A stretch of DNA of 64,000 bases from UBA6614 sp002433235. Its GTDB lineage: Bacteria > Verrucomicrobiota > Verrucomicrobiia > Limisphaerales > UBA1100. The notes under the pieces are model-generated. The model worked only from the letters and a program-made list of their open reading frames with translations, did not search any database and was not told the origin of the DNA. Location of the stretch: NCBI GenBank assembly GCA_002433235.1, contig DJHS01000059.1, positions 1 to 64,000 on the forward strand, written 5' to 3'. Positions 28,960 through 36,609 of the stretch are shown one piece after another; position 1 is the first letter of the stretch, and each line of letters opens with the position of its first letter. The position numbers were made by a program, and so were the translations under genes.

Positions 28960-29885
28960 TCACGGCTGGGCAATCGCCGGGCGCGGCATCGGAGCCGGCA
29001 TACCAACTACGCCCGGTGGCATGACAGCCGGGCCAACCGCACCACCGCCACCTGTTGCAGGCGTACCGCCACCGCCCGTTGCGGGCGTGCCGCCGCCTGT
29101 CGGTGGGCCGGTTACCACGGGAGTAACAGGAACACCGGGGCCCCCACCAACACCGCCTCCACCCGTTGAAGGCGCAGGAGCCGCATAACCACCTCCACCG
29201 CGATAACCGCGCATGGAAAGTCGAACCTGACGGTTGGTAATCCTTGCCGGCGCGCCGAGCCAACTGCCCGTGCCGCCAGCCCCGAGATTAAAACGAAACT
29301 TCCGGGCGATACAACTCAGCCGCCCGCCAATCGAAACGGAGCCACCCCCCAATGAGGGACCACCTCCACCAATCGAGGGAATGACCGGCCCCGTCGGTGC
29401 CGGACCGCCTCCACCAGTTCCACCNNNNNNNNNNNNNNNNNNNNNNNNNNNNNNNNNNNNNNNNNNNNNNNNNNNNNNNNNNNNNNNNNNNNNNNNNNNN
29501 NNNNNNNNNNNNNNNNNNNNNNNNNNNNNNNNNNNNNNNNNNNNNNNNNNNNNNNNNNNNNNNNNNNNNNNNNNNNNNNNNNNNNNNNNNNNNNNNNNNN
29601 NNNNNNNNNNNNNNNNNNNNNNNNNNNNNNNNNNNNNNNNNNNNNNNNNNNNNNNNNNNNNNNNNNNNNNNNNNNNNNNNNNNNNNNNNNNNNNNNNNNN
29701 NNNNNNNNNNNNNNNNNNNNNNNNNNNNNNNNNNNNNNNNNNNNNNNNNNNNNNNNNNNNNNNNNNNNNNNNNNNGTTCCACCAGTTCCACCTGTCGGCG
29801 GTCCCGGAGGCGGAGCTTGCGCCATCAATCCCCCGGTCAAAATAACCAACGCGGTCGCAAACAGTAACTCTTTGATCGTGTTCAT
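28960..29885 (-). CDS. Glycine-rich secreted protein C (interrupted by an assembly gap)
   Basis: The ATG at 29883-29885 opens a signal peptide (MNTIKELLFATALVILTGGLMAQA) and a Pro/Gly stretch; the gene then enters an N-run (29425-29775). Beyond it the sensible frame reads GGTGGGGPAPTGP, GGGGPSLGGGS, then a basic, beta-looking block (RLSCIARKFRFNL, ITNRQVRLSMRGYRG), then TPATGGGG repeats, ending MPRPAIAQP and TGA at 28960. With 351 Ns the two sides are out of frame, so the gap length is wrong, not the gene. It overlaps nothing and lies 28 bp after glycine-rich protein B. Function unknown; likely a surface or matrix protein. Confidence 0.65.
29425..29775. other. Assembly gap (N-run) inside glycine-rich gene C
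   Basis: There are 351 Ns. Both edges carry the same repeat on the plus strand: CCACCAGTTCCACC on the left and GTTCCACCAGTTCCACC on the right. The assembly broke inside a tandem repeat coding Gly-Gly-Thr units. The stated length puts the two coding halves in different frames. Confidence 0.98.
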
Positions 29886-29913
29886 AATTGATTCCTAATT
29901 TTTACAACGTAAA

Positions 29914-31230
29914 TCACGGTATCGCCTTGGGCGCAGTTGGCGCTCCACCTCCTGGTGGAGCACCCCCCAAGGGCAGTCCGTTGGCACCTATCGCGGGCAA
30001 TCCGCCGCCCAGCATCGCCGGGCTTCCGGACGCCGTAACATTGATGGTCATGCTGCTTTTGACGGGCGGCGTCGGGGCGCCGGCACCCACCGCAGGGCCC
30101 TTGGGTGCACCTGCTCCGCCCGGAGGACCTTTCGGCGTGGGACTGACAGCCTTTGTTGGAGTCGTTGGGCCAAGAAATCCTCCACCAACCATACCTCCCA
30201 TACCTGTCGATCCCGTGCCCATACCGCCTGTTGCGCCCCCAATCCCACCGCCCACAGGAAGTTGCATGACTGACACGGCGCCACCTTGGCCGATTGAAAT
30301 CCTCGGGGGCAAACGCAGTGAAAGCCGTCGGGAAGATTGGCTGCCGCCCATGCCCGGCAATCCCCCTCCCGCGCCTCCGGCACCACCAGCTTTTCCGGGC
30401 AAAATAATGTTCCCGGACATTGGCCGTCGACCGGCGATGGTGGGCAGAACCAACTGCACCCGCCGCACCCGCGTGGTAAACCTTCGGCTTCGGGATTGAA
30501 TCGCCCCACCGCCCAGTGTCGGCCCACCTCCACCAGCACCCGGTCCAGCAGCACCGCCGCCAGGAGCGCCACCCCCTCCTGGGCCACCGGGCCCACCACC
30601 ACCGGGNNNNNNNNNNNNNNNNNNNNNNNNNNNNNNNNNNNNNNNNNNNNNNNNNNNNNNNNNNNNNNNNNNNNNNNNNNNNNNNNNNNNNNNNNNNNNN
30701 NNNNNNNNNNNNNNNNNNNNNNNNNNNNNNNNNNNNNNNNNNNNNNNNNNNNNNNNNNNNNNNNNNNNNNNNNNNNNNNNNNNNNNNNNNNNNNNNNNNN
30801 NNNNNNNNNNNNNNNNNNNNNNNNNNNNNNNNNNNNNNNNNNNNNNNNNNNNNNNNNNNNNNNNNNNNNNNNNNNNNNNNNNNNNNNNNNNNNNNNNNNN
30901 NNNNNNNNNNNNNNNNNNNNNNNNNNNNNNNNNNNNNNNNNNNCCACCGGGCCCACCACCACCGGGTCCGCCGCCTCCCGGCGTCGTCTTTGGTGGAGTA
31001 GGAGTAGTCGTCTTGGGGGGCGTTGGCGGGGTCGGGGTCTTGGGAGGTGTAACGGGAGTGGTCTTGGGTGGAGTCGTGGTCGGGGTCTTGGGAGGTGTTG
31101 GCGGCGTGGTTTTCGGGGGAGTGGGGGGTGTTGGCGGTGTAGTTCCCGGGGTAGGAGGAACAGCGCCATTCACGGCCATACCGGCCAACAGTCCGGCGGC
31201 GACAAATGTGATTTTAATCTTTGTGTTCAC
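29914..31230 (-). CDS. Pro/Thr- and glycine-rich secreted protein B (interrupted by an assembly gap)
   Basis: A GTG start at 31228-31230, 9 bp after the stop of glycine-rich gene A, opens a signal peptide (KIKITFVAAGLLAGMAVNGA). About 70 residues of PPTPPKTT-type repeats follow, then GGGGPGGGGPG leading into an N-run (30607-30943), and the same motif on the far side in frame. Next come GGGGPTLGGGA, a basic block (SRSRRFTTRVRRVQLVLP), SSRRLSLRLPPRISIG, a Gly/Met region and a final Pro/Ala/Gly tail with SSMTINVTASGSP. About 439 codons with the stated gap. The Pro/Thr stalk resembles envelope-spanning or O-glycosylated linkers. Function unknown. Confidence 0.68.
   Translation of the reverse strand: MNTKIKITFVAAGLLAGMAVNGAVPPTPGTTPPTPPTPPKTTPPTPPKTPTTTPPKTTPVTPPKTPTPPTPPKTTTPTPPKTTPGGGGPGGGGPGXXXXXXXXXXXXXXXXXXXXXXXXXXXXXXXXXXXXXXXXXXXXXXXXXXXXXXXXXXXXXXXXXXXXXXXXXXXXXXXXXXXXXXXXXXXXXXXXXXXXXXXXXXXXXXXXXPGGGGPGGPGGGGAPGGGAAGPGAGGGGPTLGGGAIQSRSRRFTTRVRRVQLVLPTIAGRRPMSGNIILPGKAGGAGGAGGGLPGMGGSQSSRRLSLRLPPRISIGQGGAVSVMQLPVGGGIGGATGGMGTGSTGMGGMVGGGFLGPTTPTKAVSPTPKGPPGGAGAPKGPAVGAGAPTPPVKSSMTINVTASGSPAMLGGGLPAIGANGLPLGGAPPGGGAPTAPKAIP
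30607..30943. other. Assembly gap (N-run) inside glycine-rich gene B
   Basis: There are 337 Ns. The same 23 bases, starting CCACCGGGCCCACC, flank both sides, so the assembler stopped in a repeat coding PGGGGP units. The reading frame is kept across the stated length, but the true number of repeats is unknown. Confidence 0.98.
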
Positions 31231-31239
31231 GTCAATGGT

Positions 31240-32394
31240 CTACTGGCGCCCACCGCGAAGGCTGAAACGCATTTCCTGTCGCTGATAGGACCTAGCCGCT
31301 TCCACCGCGGATTTCGAGCCAGGCTTGGCCGCGCTGGTCACGATACGAAACATTGGCCCGCGTTGATTGCCCATGCCTCCCCTGCCAAAATTGTTGCGAT
31401 TATTGTTATTCCGGTTGTTGCCATACATATTCTGGCCATTGCCCCGCAGGTTCATTCCCCGATTGCCACCGTAATTATTTCCACGGTTGTTGTTGCCGCG
31501 CATATTTCCCGCCAGATTCATCCCTCGATTGCCAACTCCACGATTGTTGTTGTTCCCACCAGCTCCACCGCCCAAAGCTGCCGCGAGGGCTGAAACCGTG
31601 CCACCGCCCGGACGGTTCTGCTGTCCCGGTCGGGTTGCCGCTCCACCGCCCAAGGCTGGGCGTCCTCCGCCAACGGCAGGACGTGCACCTCCCACAGCTG
31701 GCCGCGTGGTCGCGCCACCACCCCCGGCAGCTCCGCCAATCGCGGGCCGGCCAACAGTCGGCGCTCCTATTGCGGGACGACCAACACCGCCTCCACCAGC
31801 TCCCCCGGGTTGTGCGCCACCGGCCTTGGGCGCAGCCCCACCCAATCCTCCGCCACCGGCACCTCCCGCTCCTCCGGGCGCACCGGGAGCTCCGCCAGCG
31901 CCTCCCGCTCCACCGGCGCCAGCTTGGCCTCCTCCCAAGTAAGTTCCTGTCCGGCCATTAATCCGCTCGTAGCCCCCCTTGGCCACGCTGGGAATCCGCC
32001 GGTGCTTGTTCACCGTTGCCGCGGCGGCAAAATAAGCGGGAATCTTCCCATCGGGCGTACCCTTTGCGTACCCGTTGTTCATCGCAAGCGCTCCTCCCGC
32101 TCCGCCGGCACCGCCCTGACCACCCGCTCCAGGTTGCCCCGACTGGCCACCTCCAGCGCCTCCCGGCATTCCGCCGCCGCCCGTCAGAGATTGCCCCAAA
32201 CCGCCGCCCATACTGCCCAAACCCCCAGCTCCCATGCCGCCGCCAAGACCACCCAAGCCGCCCATCGAGCCCATGGCACCGCCTCTCCCCCCCATTCCCC
32301 TTCCCCCAAAGGAAAACTGGGCCGATCCTTCCTGAACAAAGCCAGCCAAGGCCAACACCGCCACCCCAATAAAATGACGCGATACGCCTGTCAT
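31240..32394 (-). CDS. Glycine- and asparagine-rich secreted protein A
   Basis: The ATG at 32392-32394 gives a signal peptide (MTGVSRHFIGVAVLALAGF...GSAQ); an open frame reaches 32532 without features. The mature 360 residues are low complexity in blocks: GGLGGLGGGMG, an unusual ordered stretch with AMNNGYAKGTPDGKIPAYFAA and RRIPSVAKGGYERINGRTG, GGAGGAPGAPGG, five RPA(I/V/L)GG-type repeats, then an Asn/Gly/Arg block (NRGMNL, GNNNRGNN). It ends with an ordered tail, FRIVTSAAKPGSKSAV and RQEMRFSLRGGRQ. First gene of the five-gene run. Composition resembles matrix, coat or aggregation-prone surface proteins; function unknown. Confidence 0.75.
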   Translation of the reverse strand: MTGVSRHFIGVAVLALAGFVQEGSAQFSFGGRGMGGRGGAMGSMGGLGGLGGGMGAGGLGSMGGGLGQSLTGGGGMPGGAGGGQSGQPGAGGQGGAGGAGGALAMNNGYAKGTPDGKIPAYFAAAATVNKHRRIPSVAKGGYERINGRTGTYLGGGQAGAGGAGGAGGAPGAPGGAGGAGGGGLGGAAPKAGGAQPGGAGGGGVGRPAIGAPTVGRPAIGGAAGGGGATTRPAVGGARPAVGGGRPALGGGAATRPGQQNRPGGGTVSALAAALGGGAGGNNNNRGVGNRGMNLAGNMRGNNNRGNNYGGNRGMNLRGNGQNMYGNNRNNNNRNNFGRGGMGNQRGPMFRIVTSAAKPGSKSAVEAARSYQRQEMRFSLRGGRQ

Positions 32395-32736
32395 CGGTGA
32401 AATTTTATCGTGTTTTGTGGCATTGTAAAGTCCGTAACCCATTCTTCCGGCAGCCTCCTCGGCAGGAATATCCAAACACCGCTCCCCGCAGTTTGCAACA
32501 GTCCTACACCCCTTTATCGGAAATTGTGTCATTCCACTTTAGGTTTTTCCGGCTAATTGGACGGTAAACTGCTGCCAAGGACGCAATTATTCTCCTGAAA
32601 ATATTCCTGTTCACGCCCGTTTTAGACGTCTATGACACGCAAAAATTGCCTACGAATCCAATCAGCATCCCCTCAGATATTCCGACCGTCCCCGGAGATG
32701 ATTGACAGCTCTTCCCCAGCACCCAAGGATTTGGCC
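32395..32736. other. Divergent intergenic region between glycine-rich gene A and gamma-glutamyltransferase
   Basis: This 342 bp stretch should hold both promoters. I see no convincing -35/-10 pair. A perfect 10 bp palindrome, TAGACGTCTA, lies at 32623-32632. In-frame ATGs upstream of the chosen gamma-glutamyltransferase start lie at 32632 and 32698. Confidence 0.5.
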
Positions 32737-34395
32737 ATGCGTCTGGAAATCCCCTGTTTGGTTCTGCTTCTTTTGGCTCAAACCCTTCCCGCCGCGCAAC
32801 ACGGTGCGGTGGCCACAGTGGACCCAATTGCCACCGATGCCGCCGTAGCAGCCATGAAAAAGGGAGGCAACGCCATCGATGGCGCCGTGGCCGCGGGCCT
32901 CACCTTGGGCGTCGTCAATGGCTACAACTCCGGCATCGGCGGCGGCTGTTTCATGATGCTCCGCCTTGCCAATGGAAAAATCATAGCCATCGACGGCCGG
33001 GAAACTGCTCCAGCCGCCGCACGCCGGGACATGTACCTTCGGGACGGCAAGCCCGATACCCAAGCCAGCAAGGTCGGCGCCTTGGCCAGTGGTGTACCCG
33101 GCGCCTTGGCCGCCTATGACCACGCCTTGAAACACCACGGCAAGCTCCCTCTCAAGTGGCATCTGGAGAACGCCGCGCGCATTGCCGAAATGGGATTTAA
33201 AATCCCCCCTGCCTACGCGGGGCGCATTAAAGCCAATGCACCGAATTTGCGCAGATTTAAATCAAGCGCTGCATTGCTCCTGGATGCCAAGAGCGTTCCC
33301 CTTCAAACTGGCACATTGCTCCGCCAGCCTGAACTTGCGGCTACCTACCGCGCCATTGCTCGCGAGGGCATCGGCTGGTTTTACGGCGGCCCCTTTGCCA
33401 AGACCACGGAGAATTGGATGCGCGCCAATGGCGGCATCCTTACCGCGGGTGATTTTCGGAATTACAAGGTCAAGCGCCGTGAGCCCATCCGCACCACTTA
33501 TCGAGGCTACGAGATTGCGGGCATGCCCCCGCCCAGCTCGGGCGGTGTGCATGTCGGCCAAATCTTAAACATCCTCGAGAATTTTTCCGTCCATGCCATG
33601 GAGCCCAACTCGGCTGATTTCATTCACTTGACCGCCGAGTCCATGAAGCTCGCCTTTGCCGACCGCGCCCATTGGCTGGGGGACGCCGATTTCGCCCCCG
33701 TGCCTCGCGGGCTTGTCGACAAGAAATACAGTGCCAAACTCGCCAAGCAAATTCGAATGGACCGGGCGATTGACGTAAAAACCCACGGCCAACCGCCAAG
33801 GTCAACGGATGATCTCTTTAACAAACACACCACCCATTTCTCAGTCGCCGACCATGGAGGTAACTGGGTGGCCTGCACCGCCACCATTAACACCCATTTC
33901 GGCAGCAAAGTCATCATCCCCGGCACCGGCGTTTTCATGAACAACGAAATGGACGACTTTTCCGTCGCACCCGGTACTCCAAACGCGTTCGGCCTCATCG
34001 GTGCCGAAGCTAACGCCATTGTCCCGGGCAAACGACCTCTTTCCAGCATGAGCCCAACGATTGTTCTGAAGGACGGACAGCCCATCCTCGCCGTGGGCGC
34101 CGCCGGCGGCCCGACCATTATCACTCAAACCCTCCTGACCATCATACACACCCTCGACTTCAATCGGCCCTTGAAGGAAGCCTTGGCCCAACCCCATTTC
34201 CATCATCAATGGCGCCCCAATGGCATTCGGATTGAGAAACAGGCCGAGGCCAACGTACTGGCTGAATTGAAACGGCGCGGCCACAAGCTGCAAATCGTGC
34301 AGTCCATGGGCGCCACCCAAGCCGTCAGCCGAATGCGAGGAAAGCTTGAAGCCGCCCATGACCCCCGGCTGAAAGGTAAGGCGGTGGACTTTTGA
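32737..34395 (+). CDS. ggt: Gamma-glutamyltransferase
   Basis: The ATG at 32737 gives a signal peptide (MRLEIPCLVLLLLAQTLPA); ATGs further upstream add a non-signal leader. The 552-residue precursor has GGNAIDGAVAAGLTLGVV, SGIGGGCFMM and DGRETAPAA in the large-subunit part. The small subunit starts at the nucleophile Thr365 in KHTTHFSVAD, where such precursors cleave themselves, and GKRPLSSMSPTIV forms the substrate pocket. The family hydrolyses or transfers the gamma-glutamyl group of glutathione and related compounds in the periplasm. The 5-oxoprolinase-like protein at 6201-9758 could act in the same route. Confidence 0.95.
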   Translation: MRLEIPCLVLLLLAQTLPAAQHGAVATVDPIATDAAVAAMKKGGNAIDGAVAAGLTLGVVNGYNSGIGGGCFMMLRLANGKIIAIDGRETAPAAARRDMYLRDGKPDTQASKVGALASGVPGALAAYDHALKHHGKLPLKWHLENAARIAEMGFKIPPAYAGRIKANAPNLRRFKSSAALLLDAKSVPLQTGTLLRQPELAATYRAIAREGIGWFYGGPFAKTTENWMRANGGILTAGDFRNYKVKRREPIRTTYRGYEIAGMPPPSSGGVHVGQILNILENFSVHAMEPNSADFIHLTAESMKLAFADRAHWLGDADFAPVPRGLVDKKYSAKLAKQIRMDRAIDVKTHGQPPRSTDDLFNKHTTHFSVADHGGNWVACTATINTHFGSKVIIPGTGVFMNNEMDDFSVAPGTPNAFGLIGAEANAIVPGKRPLSSMSPTIVLKDGQPILAVGAAGGPTIITQTLLTIIHTLDFNRPLKEALAQPHFHHQWRPNGIRIEKQAEANVLAELKRRGHKLQIVQSMGATQAVSRMRGKLEAAHDPRLKGKAVDF

Positions 34396-34406
34396 TTCTA
34401 CCCAGC

Positions 34407-34433
34407 AAAAAAAGGCGGACACTTGTCCGCCTT
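34407..34433 (-). terminator. Rho-independent terminator of the rpsP-rplS operon
   Basis: On the minus strand AAGGCGGAC and GTCCGCCTT form a perfect 9 bp stem around a 4-base loop, followed by seven Ts (34413-34407). It lies 26 bp past the rplS stop and just past the stop of the converging gamma-glutamyltransferase gene, for which it may also work in part. Confidence 0.93.
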
Positions 34434-34458
34434 CAAATAAACGAAATCGCGCCCAAGC

Positions 34459-34809
34459 CTACTTGAGCTCCTTCACGGTCATCGCGCGCTTGCCGATACG
34501 GCCGCGGAGATAATTCAGCTTCGCCCGACGCACCTTGCCGCGCCGATCCACGTCCACCTTGATCACGTTGGGGCTGTTCACCGGAAATACCCGCTCCACG
34601 CCCTGACCATAGCTGATGCGCCGCACCGTGAACGTCGCGTTCAGCCCGCGGCCGCGCCGGCCAATCACAATGCCCTGAAACACCTGTGTCCGCTCTTTGT
34701 CGCCCTCCTTCACGCGCGAGTGCACCTTCACGGTGTCACCCACGTTGAAGTCCAGCGGCGCCTCGCGGTATTGTTCCGCCTCAATTTTGTCAAACAGTGC
34801 CTGGCTCAT
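34459..34809 (-). CDS. rplS: 50S ribosomal protein L19
   Basis: This 116-residue protein matches L19 in length and sequence: FNVGDTVKVHSRVKEGDKER, QVFQGIVIGRRGRG, FTVRRISYGQGVERVFP and VDVDRRGKVRRAKLNYLRGR. It lies at the 30S-50S interface of the ribosome. Last gene of the operon, 14 bp after trmD, and closed by a strong terminator. Confidence 0.98.
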   Translation of the reverse strand: MSQALFDKIEAEQYREAPLDFNVGDTVKVHSRVKEGDKERTQVFQGIVIGRRGRGLNATFTVRRISYGQGVERVFPVNSPNVIKVDVDRRGKVRRAKLNYLRGRIGKRAMTVKELK

Positions 34810-34823
34810 AAATTGTCCTTTTT

Positions 34824-35504
34824 CTATTCGTCGTTGTCTTCCTCACACAAATCCGGCCGCCGCTCCCGCGTGCGCCTCTCGGCCTGTTCGCGGCGCCACT
34901 TGGCAATCTCCGCGTGATGCCCGGAGAGGAGCACTTCGGGCACCTTCATGCCCCGAAACTCCGCCGGGCGCGTGTACTGTGGATATTCCAGCAGGCCCTC
35001 GCTAAAGCTCTCCTCCGCGCTGCTGGCGTCATCACCCAGCACACCCGGTTGCAGCCGTGCTACTGCGTCGATGACCACCATCGCCGGCAACGCCCCGTTG
35101 GTCAGCACATAGTCGCCAATCGACAACTCCTCGTGTGCCAACGAGCGAATCCGTTCATCAAATCCCTCGTAACTGCCGCAAACCAGCAGCAGATGGCCCT
35201 GCCCCGACAACTCGCGGGCCGCGGCCTGTATAAAGGGCCGTCCTTGCGGTGTCATCAGCACCACCCGCGTCTCGTCGCCGGACAACGCCTCCACCGCCTC
35301 AAAAACCGGCTCCGGCTTCAACACCATTCCCGGCCCGCCGCCGTAAGGCTCGTCATCCACAGTGCGGTGGCGGTCATGCGTCCAGTCCCGCAGATCGTGA
35401 ACGGCCAGTTCCAGCAGCCCGCTTTCCCGAGCGCGCCGGAGAATGCTTTCATCCAACGGCCCCACGAACATCGCGGGAAACAACGTGAGCACATCGACCT
35501 TCAT
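34824..35504 (-). CDS. trmD: tRNA (guanine-37-N1)-methyltransferase
   Basis: The enzyme makes m1G37 in tRNAs reading CUN, CCN and CGG codons, preventing frameshifts. I prefer the ATG at 35502-35504 (MKVDVLTLFPAMF), which aligns with the family start; a GTG at 35516 is an alternative. Motifs: YGGGPGMVLKPEPVFEAVE, LLLVCGSYEGFDERI, the trefoil-knot IGDYVLTNGALPAMVVIDAV, and LLEYPQYTRP. About 226 residues, slightly short of the usual 240-255. In many bacteria rimM precedes it; here khpA does. Confidence 0.96.
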   Translation of the reverse strand: MKVDVLTLFPAMFVGPLDESILRRARESGLLELAVHDLRDWTHDRHRTVDDEPYGGGPGMVLKPEPVFEAVEALSGDETRVVLMTPQGRPFIQAAARELSGQGHLLLVCGSYEGFDERIRSLAHEELSIGDYVLTNGALPAMVVIDAVARLQPGVLGDDASSAEESFSEGLLEYPQYTRPAEFRGMKVPEVLLSGHHAEIAKWRREQAERRTRERRPDLCEEDNDE

Positions 35505-35538
35505 GGTGTCCGCCACCCACGCGTTTTAAAAATCCTGC

Positions 35539-35778
35539 CTAGTCGTCGTCCTCGACCAGTTCCAGCCCGCAGCGCAGTCCCTTCTTCGCGCCACCCGCCT
35601 GAAGCAGAGAACGAATCGCGTTGATCGTCACGCCCTTGCGACCAATCACCTTCGCCGCATCATCCGGAGCCACTCGAAGCTCGTAGACCGTCGAGTCGTT
35701 GCGCTCCGTCTCCGTCACACTCACGGCATCCGGCTCATCCACGAGCCCCTTCACCACGTATTCCACAAAGTCCTGCAT
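35539..35778 (-). CDS. khpA: KH-domain RNA-binding protein KhpA
   Basis: This 79-residue protein is a single KH domain with the GxxG loop in KVIGRKGVT (residues 46-49) and the family opening FVEYVVKGLVDEPDAV. KhpA partners with KhpB in many bacteria and binds RNA, with effects on cell envelope genes. The place between rpsP and trmD is the typical Gram-positive arrangement. It lies 20 bp after rpsP. Confidence 0.95.
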   Translation of the reverse strand: MQDFVEYVVKGLVDEPDAVSVTETERNDSTVYELRVAPDDAAKVIGRKGVTINAIRSLLQAGGAKKGLRCGLELVEDDD

Positions 35779-35798
35779 CGCGTGTATGGCAAATATTA

Positions 35799-36437
35799 TT
35801 ATTCCGCCGGCTTCTCGTCGGCCTTCTTCTCTTCACCAGACTCAGGCTCATCCGCCTTCGCCTCCTCCGTGGGAGTCTCATCCTCGGCATTCTCCTCTTC
35901 AGCAGCGGGGGCCTCGGCTGTTTCCTCAGCGGGAGTTTCCTCTTCGGCTTCCGCCTTTTCTGGGGCGGCCTCCTCGACGGGAGACTCTTCCTCAATTTTC
36001 GCTTGTTCCGGGGCAGTCGCCGACTCCTCGGCGGCTGGAGTCCCCTCCGTTGCCTCGGCGGCAACAACCGCTTCCTCAGCCTTGGGCTCTTCCGCAGCGG
36101 GGGCCTTGGCCGTTTCCTTGGGGGGGGGAGCCTCTTCCTTGGGCGGCTCCGGCTTCTTCTTCGGCTTCGCCTCCGGCAACTCTAACCCTTGCGCCGTGCG
36201 CCGGGCCTTGCGGATGATGCTCCTGACCGTGTCGCTGGGCTGCGCGCCAACTCCCAGCCAGTACTCCGCCCGCTCCAGGTTCAGCTTGTAGTTCTCAGCC
36301 TCCTGCCGCAACGGCCAATAGGTACCCAGTTCCTCGATGTTGTGCCCATCGCGCGGGCTCCGGCCATCCGCCACTACAATGCGATGCACCGGGGAATTCC
36401 GCATGCCGACTCGTTTCAATCTGATTTTAACAGCCAT
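35799..36437 (-). CDS. rpsP: 30S ribosomal protein S16 with a long acidic C-terminal tail
   Basis: Residues 1-85 or so are a normal S16: MAVKIRLKRVGMRNSPVHRI, VADGRSPRDGHNIEELGTYWP and EYWLGVGAQPSDTVRSI. About 120 further residues are rich in Glu, Ala, Pro and Lys (KPEPPKEEAPPPKE, EETPAEETAEAPAAEEE), with no hydrophobic core, so the tail is probably disordered. Bacterial S16 is usually 80-100 residues; at 212 this one is far longer. First gene of the rpsP-khpA-trmD-rplS operon. Confidence 0.95.
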   Translation of the reverse strand: MAVKIRLKRVGMRNSPVHRIVVADGRSPRDGHNIEELGTYWPLRQEAENYKLNLERAEYWLGVGAQPSDTVRSIIRKARRTAQGLELPEAKPKKKPEPPKEEAPPPKETAKAPAAEEPKAEEAVVAAEATEGTPAAEESATAPEQAKIEEESPVEEAAPEKAEAEEETPAEETAEAPAAEEENAEDETPTEEAKADEPESGEEKKADEKPAE

Positions 36438-36609
36438 GACAAATCACACTCCGCCGCCTCCAGACGGCCAAAAAAGAGCGGGGAATTTAGGCACACCCAC
36501 GGCCCTTGGCAAGAGGGAAATGCGGGAAAATTACCACCGGCCCGGCCCCTTCTCGTTGCCCCCTCCAAAAAACATTGCCCCGCTCCAGCCCATCACGGAG
36601 ACTTTGCCC

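Noticed and set aside
30337..31593. Long plus-strand open frame through the second N-run
   Set aside because: It is open only because Ns contain no stops and because the opposite strand codes Pro/Gly repeats.
28960..32394. Repeated short motifs as a possible CRISPR array
   Set aside because: The repeats are contiguous, in frame and code Gly/Pro units; there are no unique spacers and no cas genes.
35735..36067. Arg/Pro-rich minus-strand frame in the S16 tail
   Set aside because: An alternative frame of the Glu/Ala/Pro repeats; starts inside rpsP and has no independent signal.
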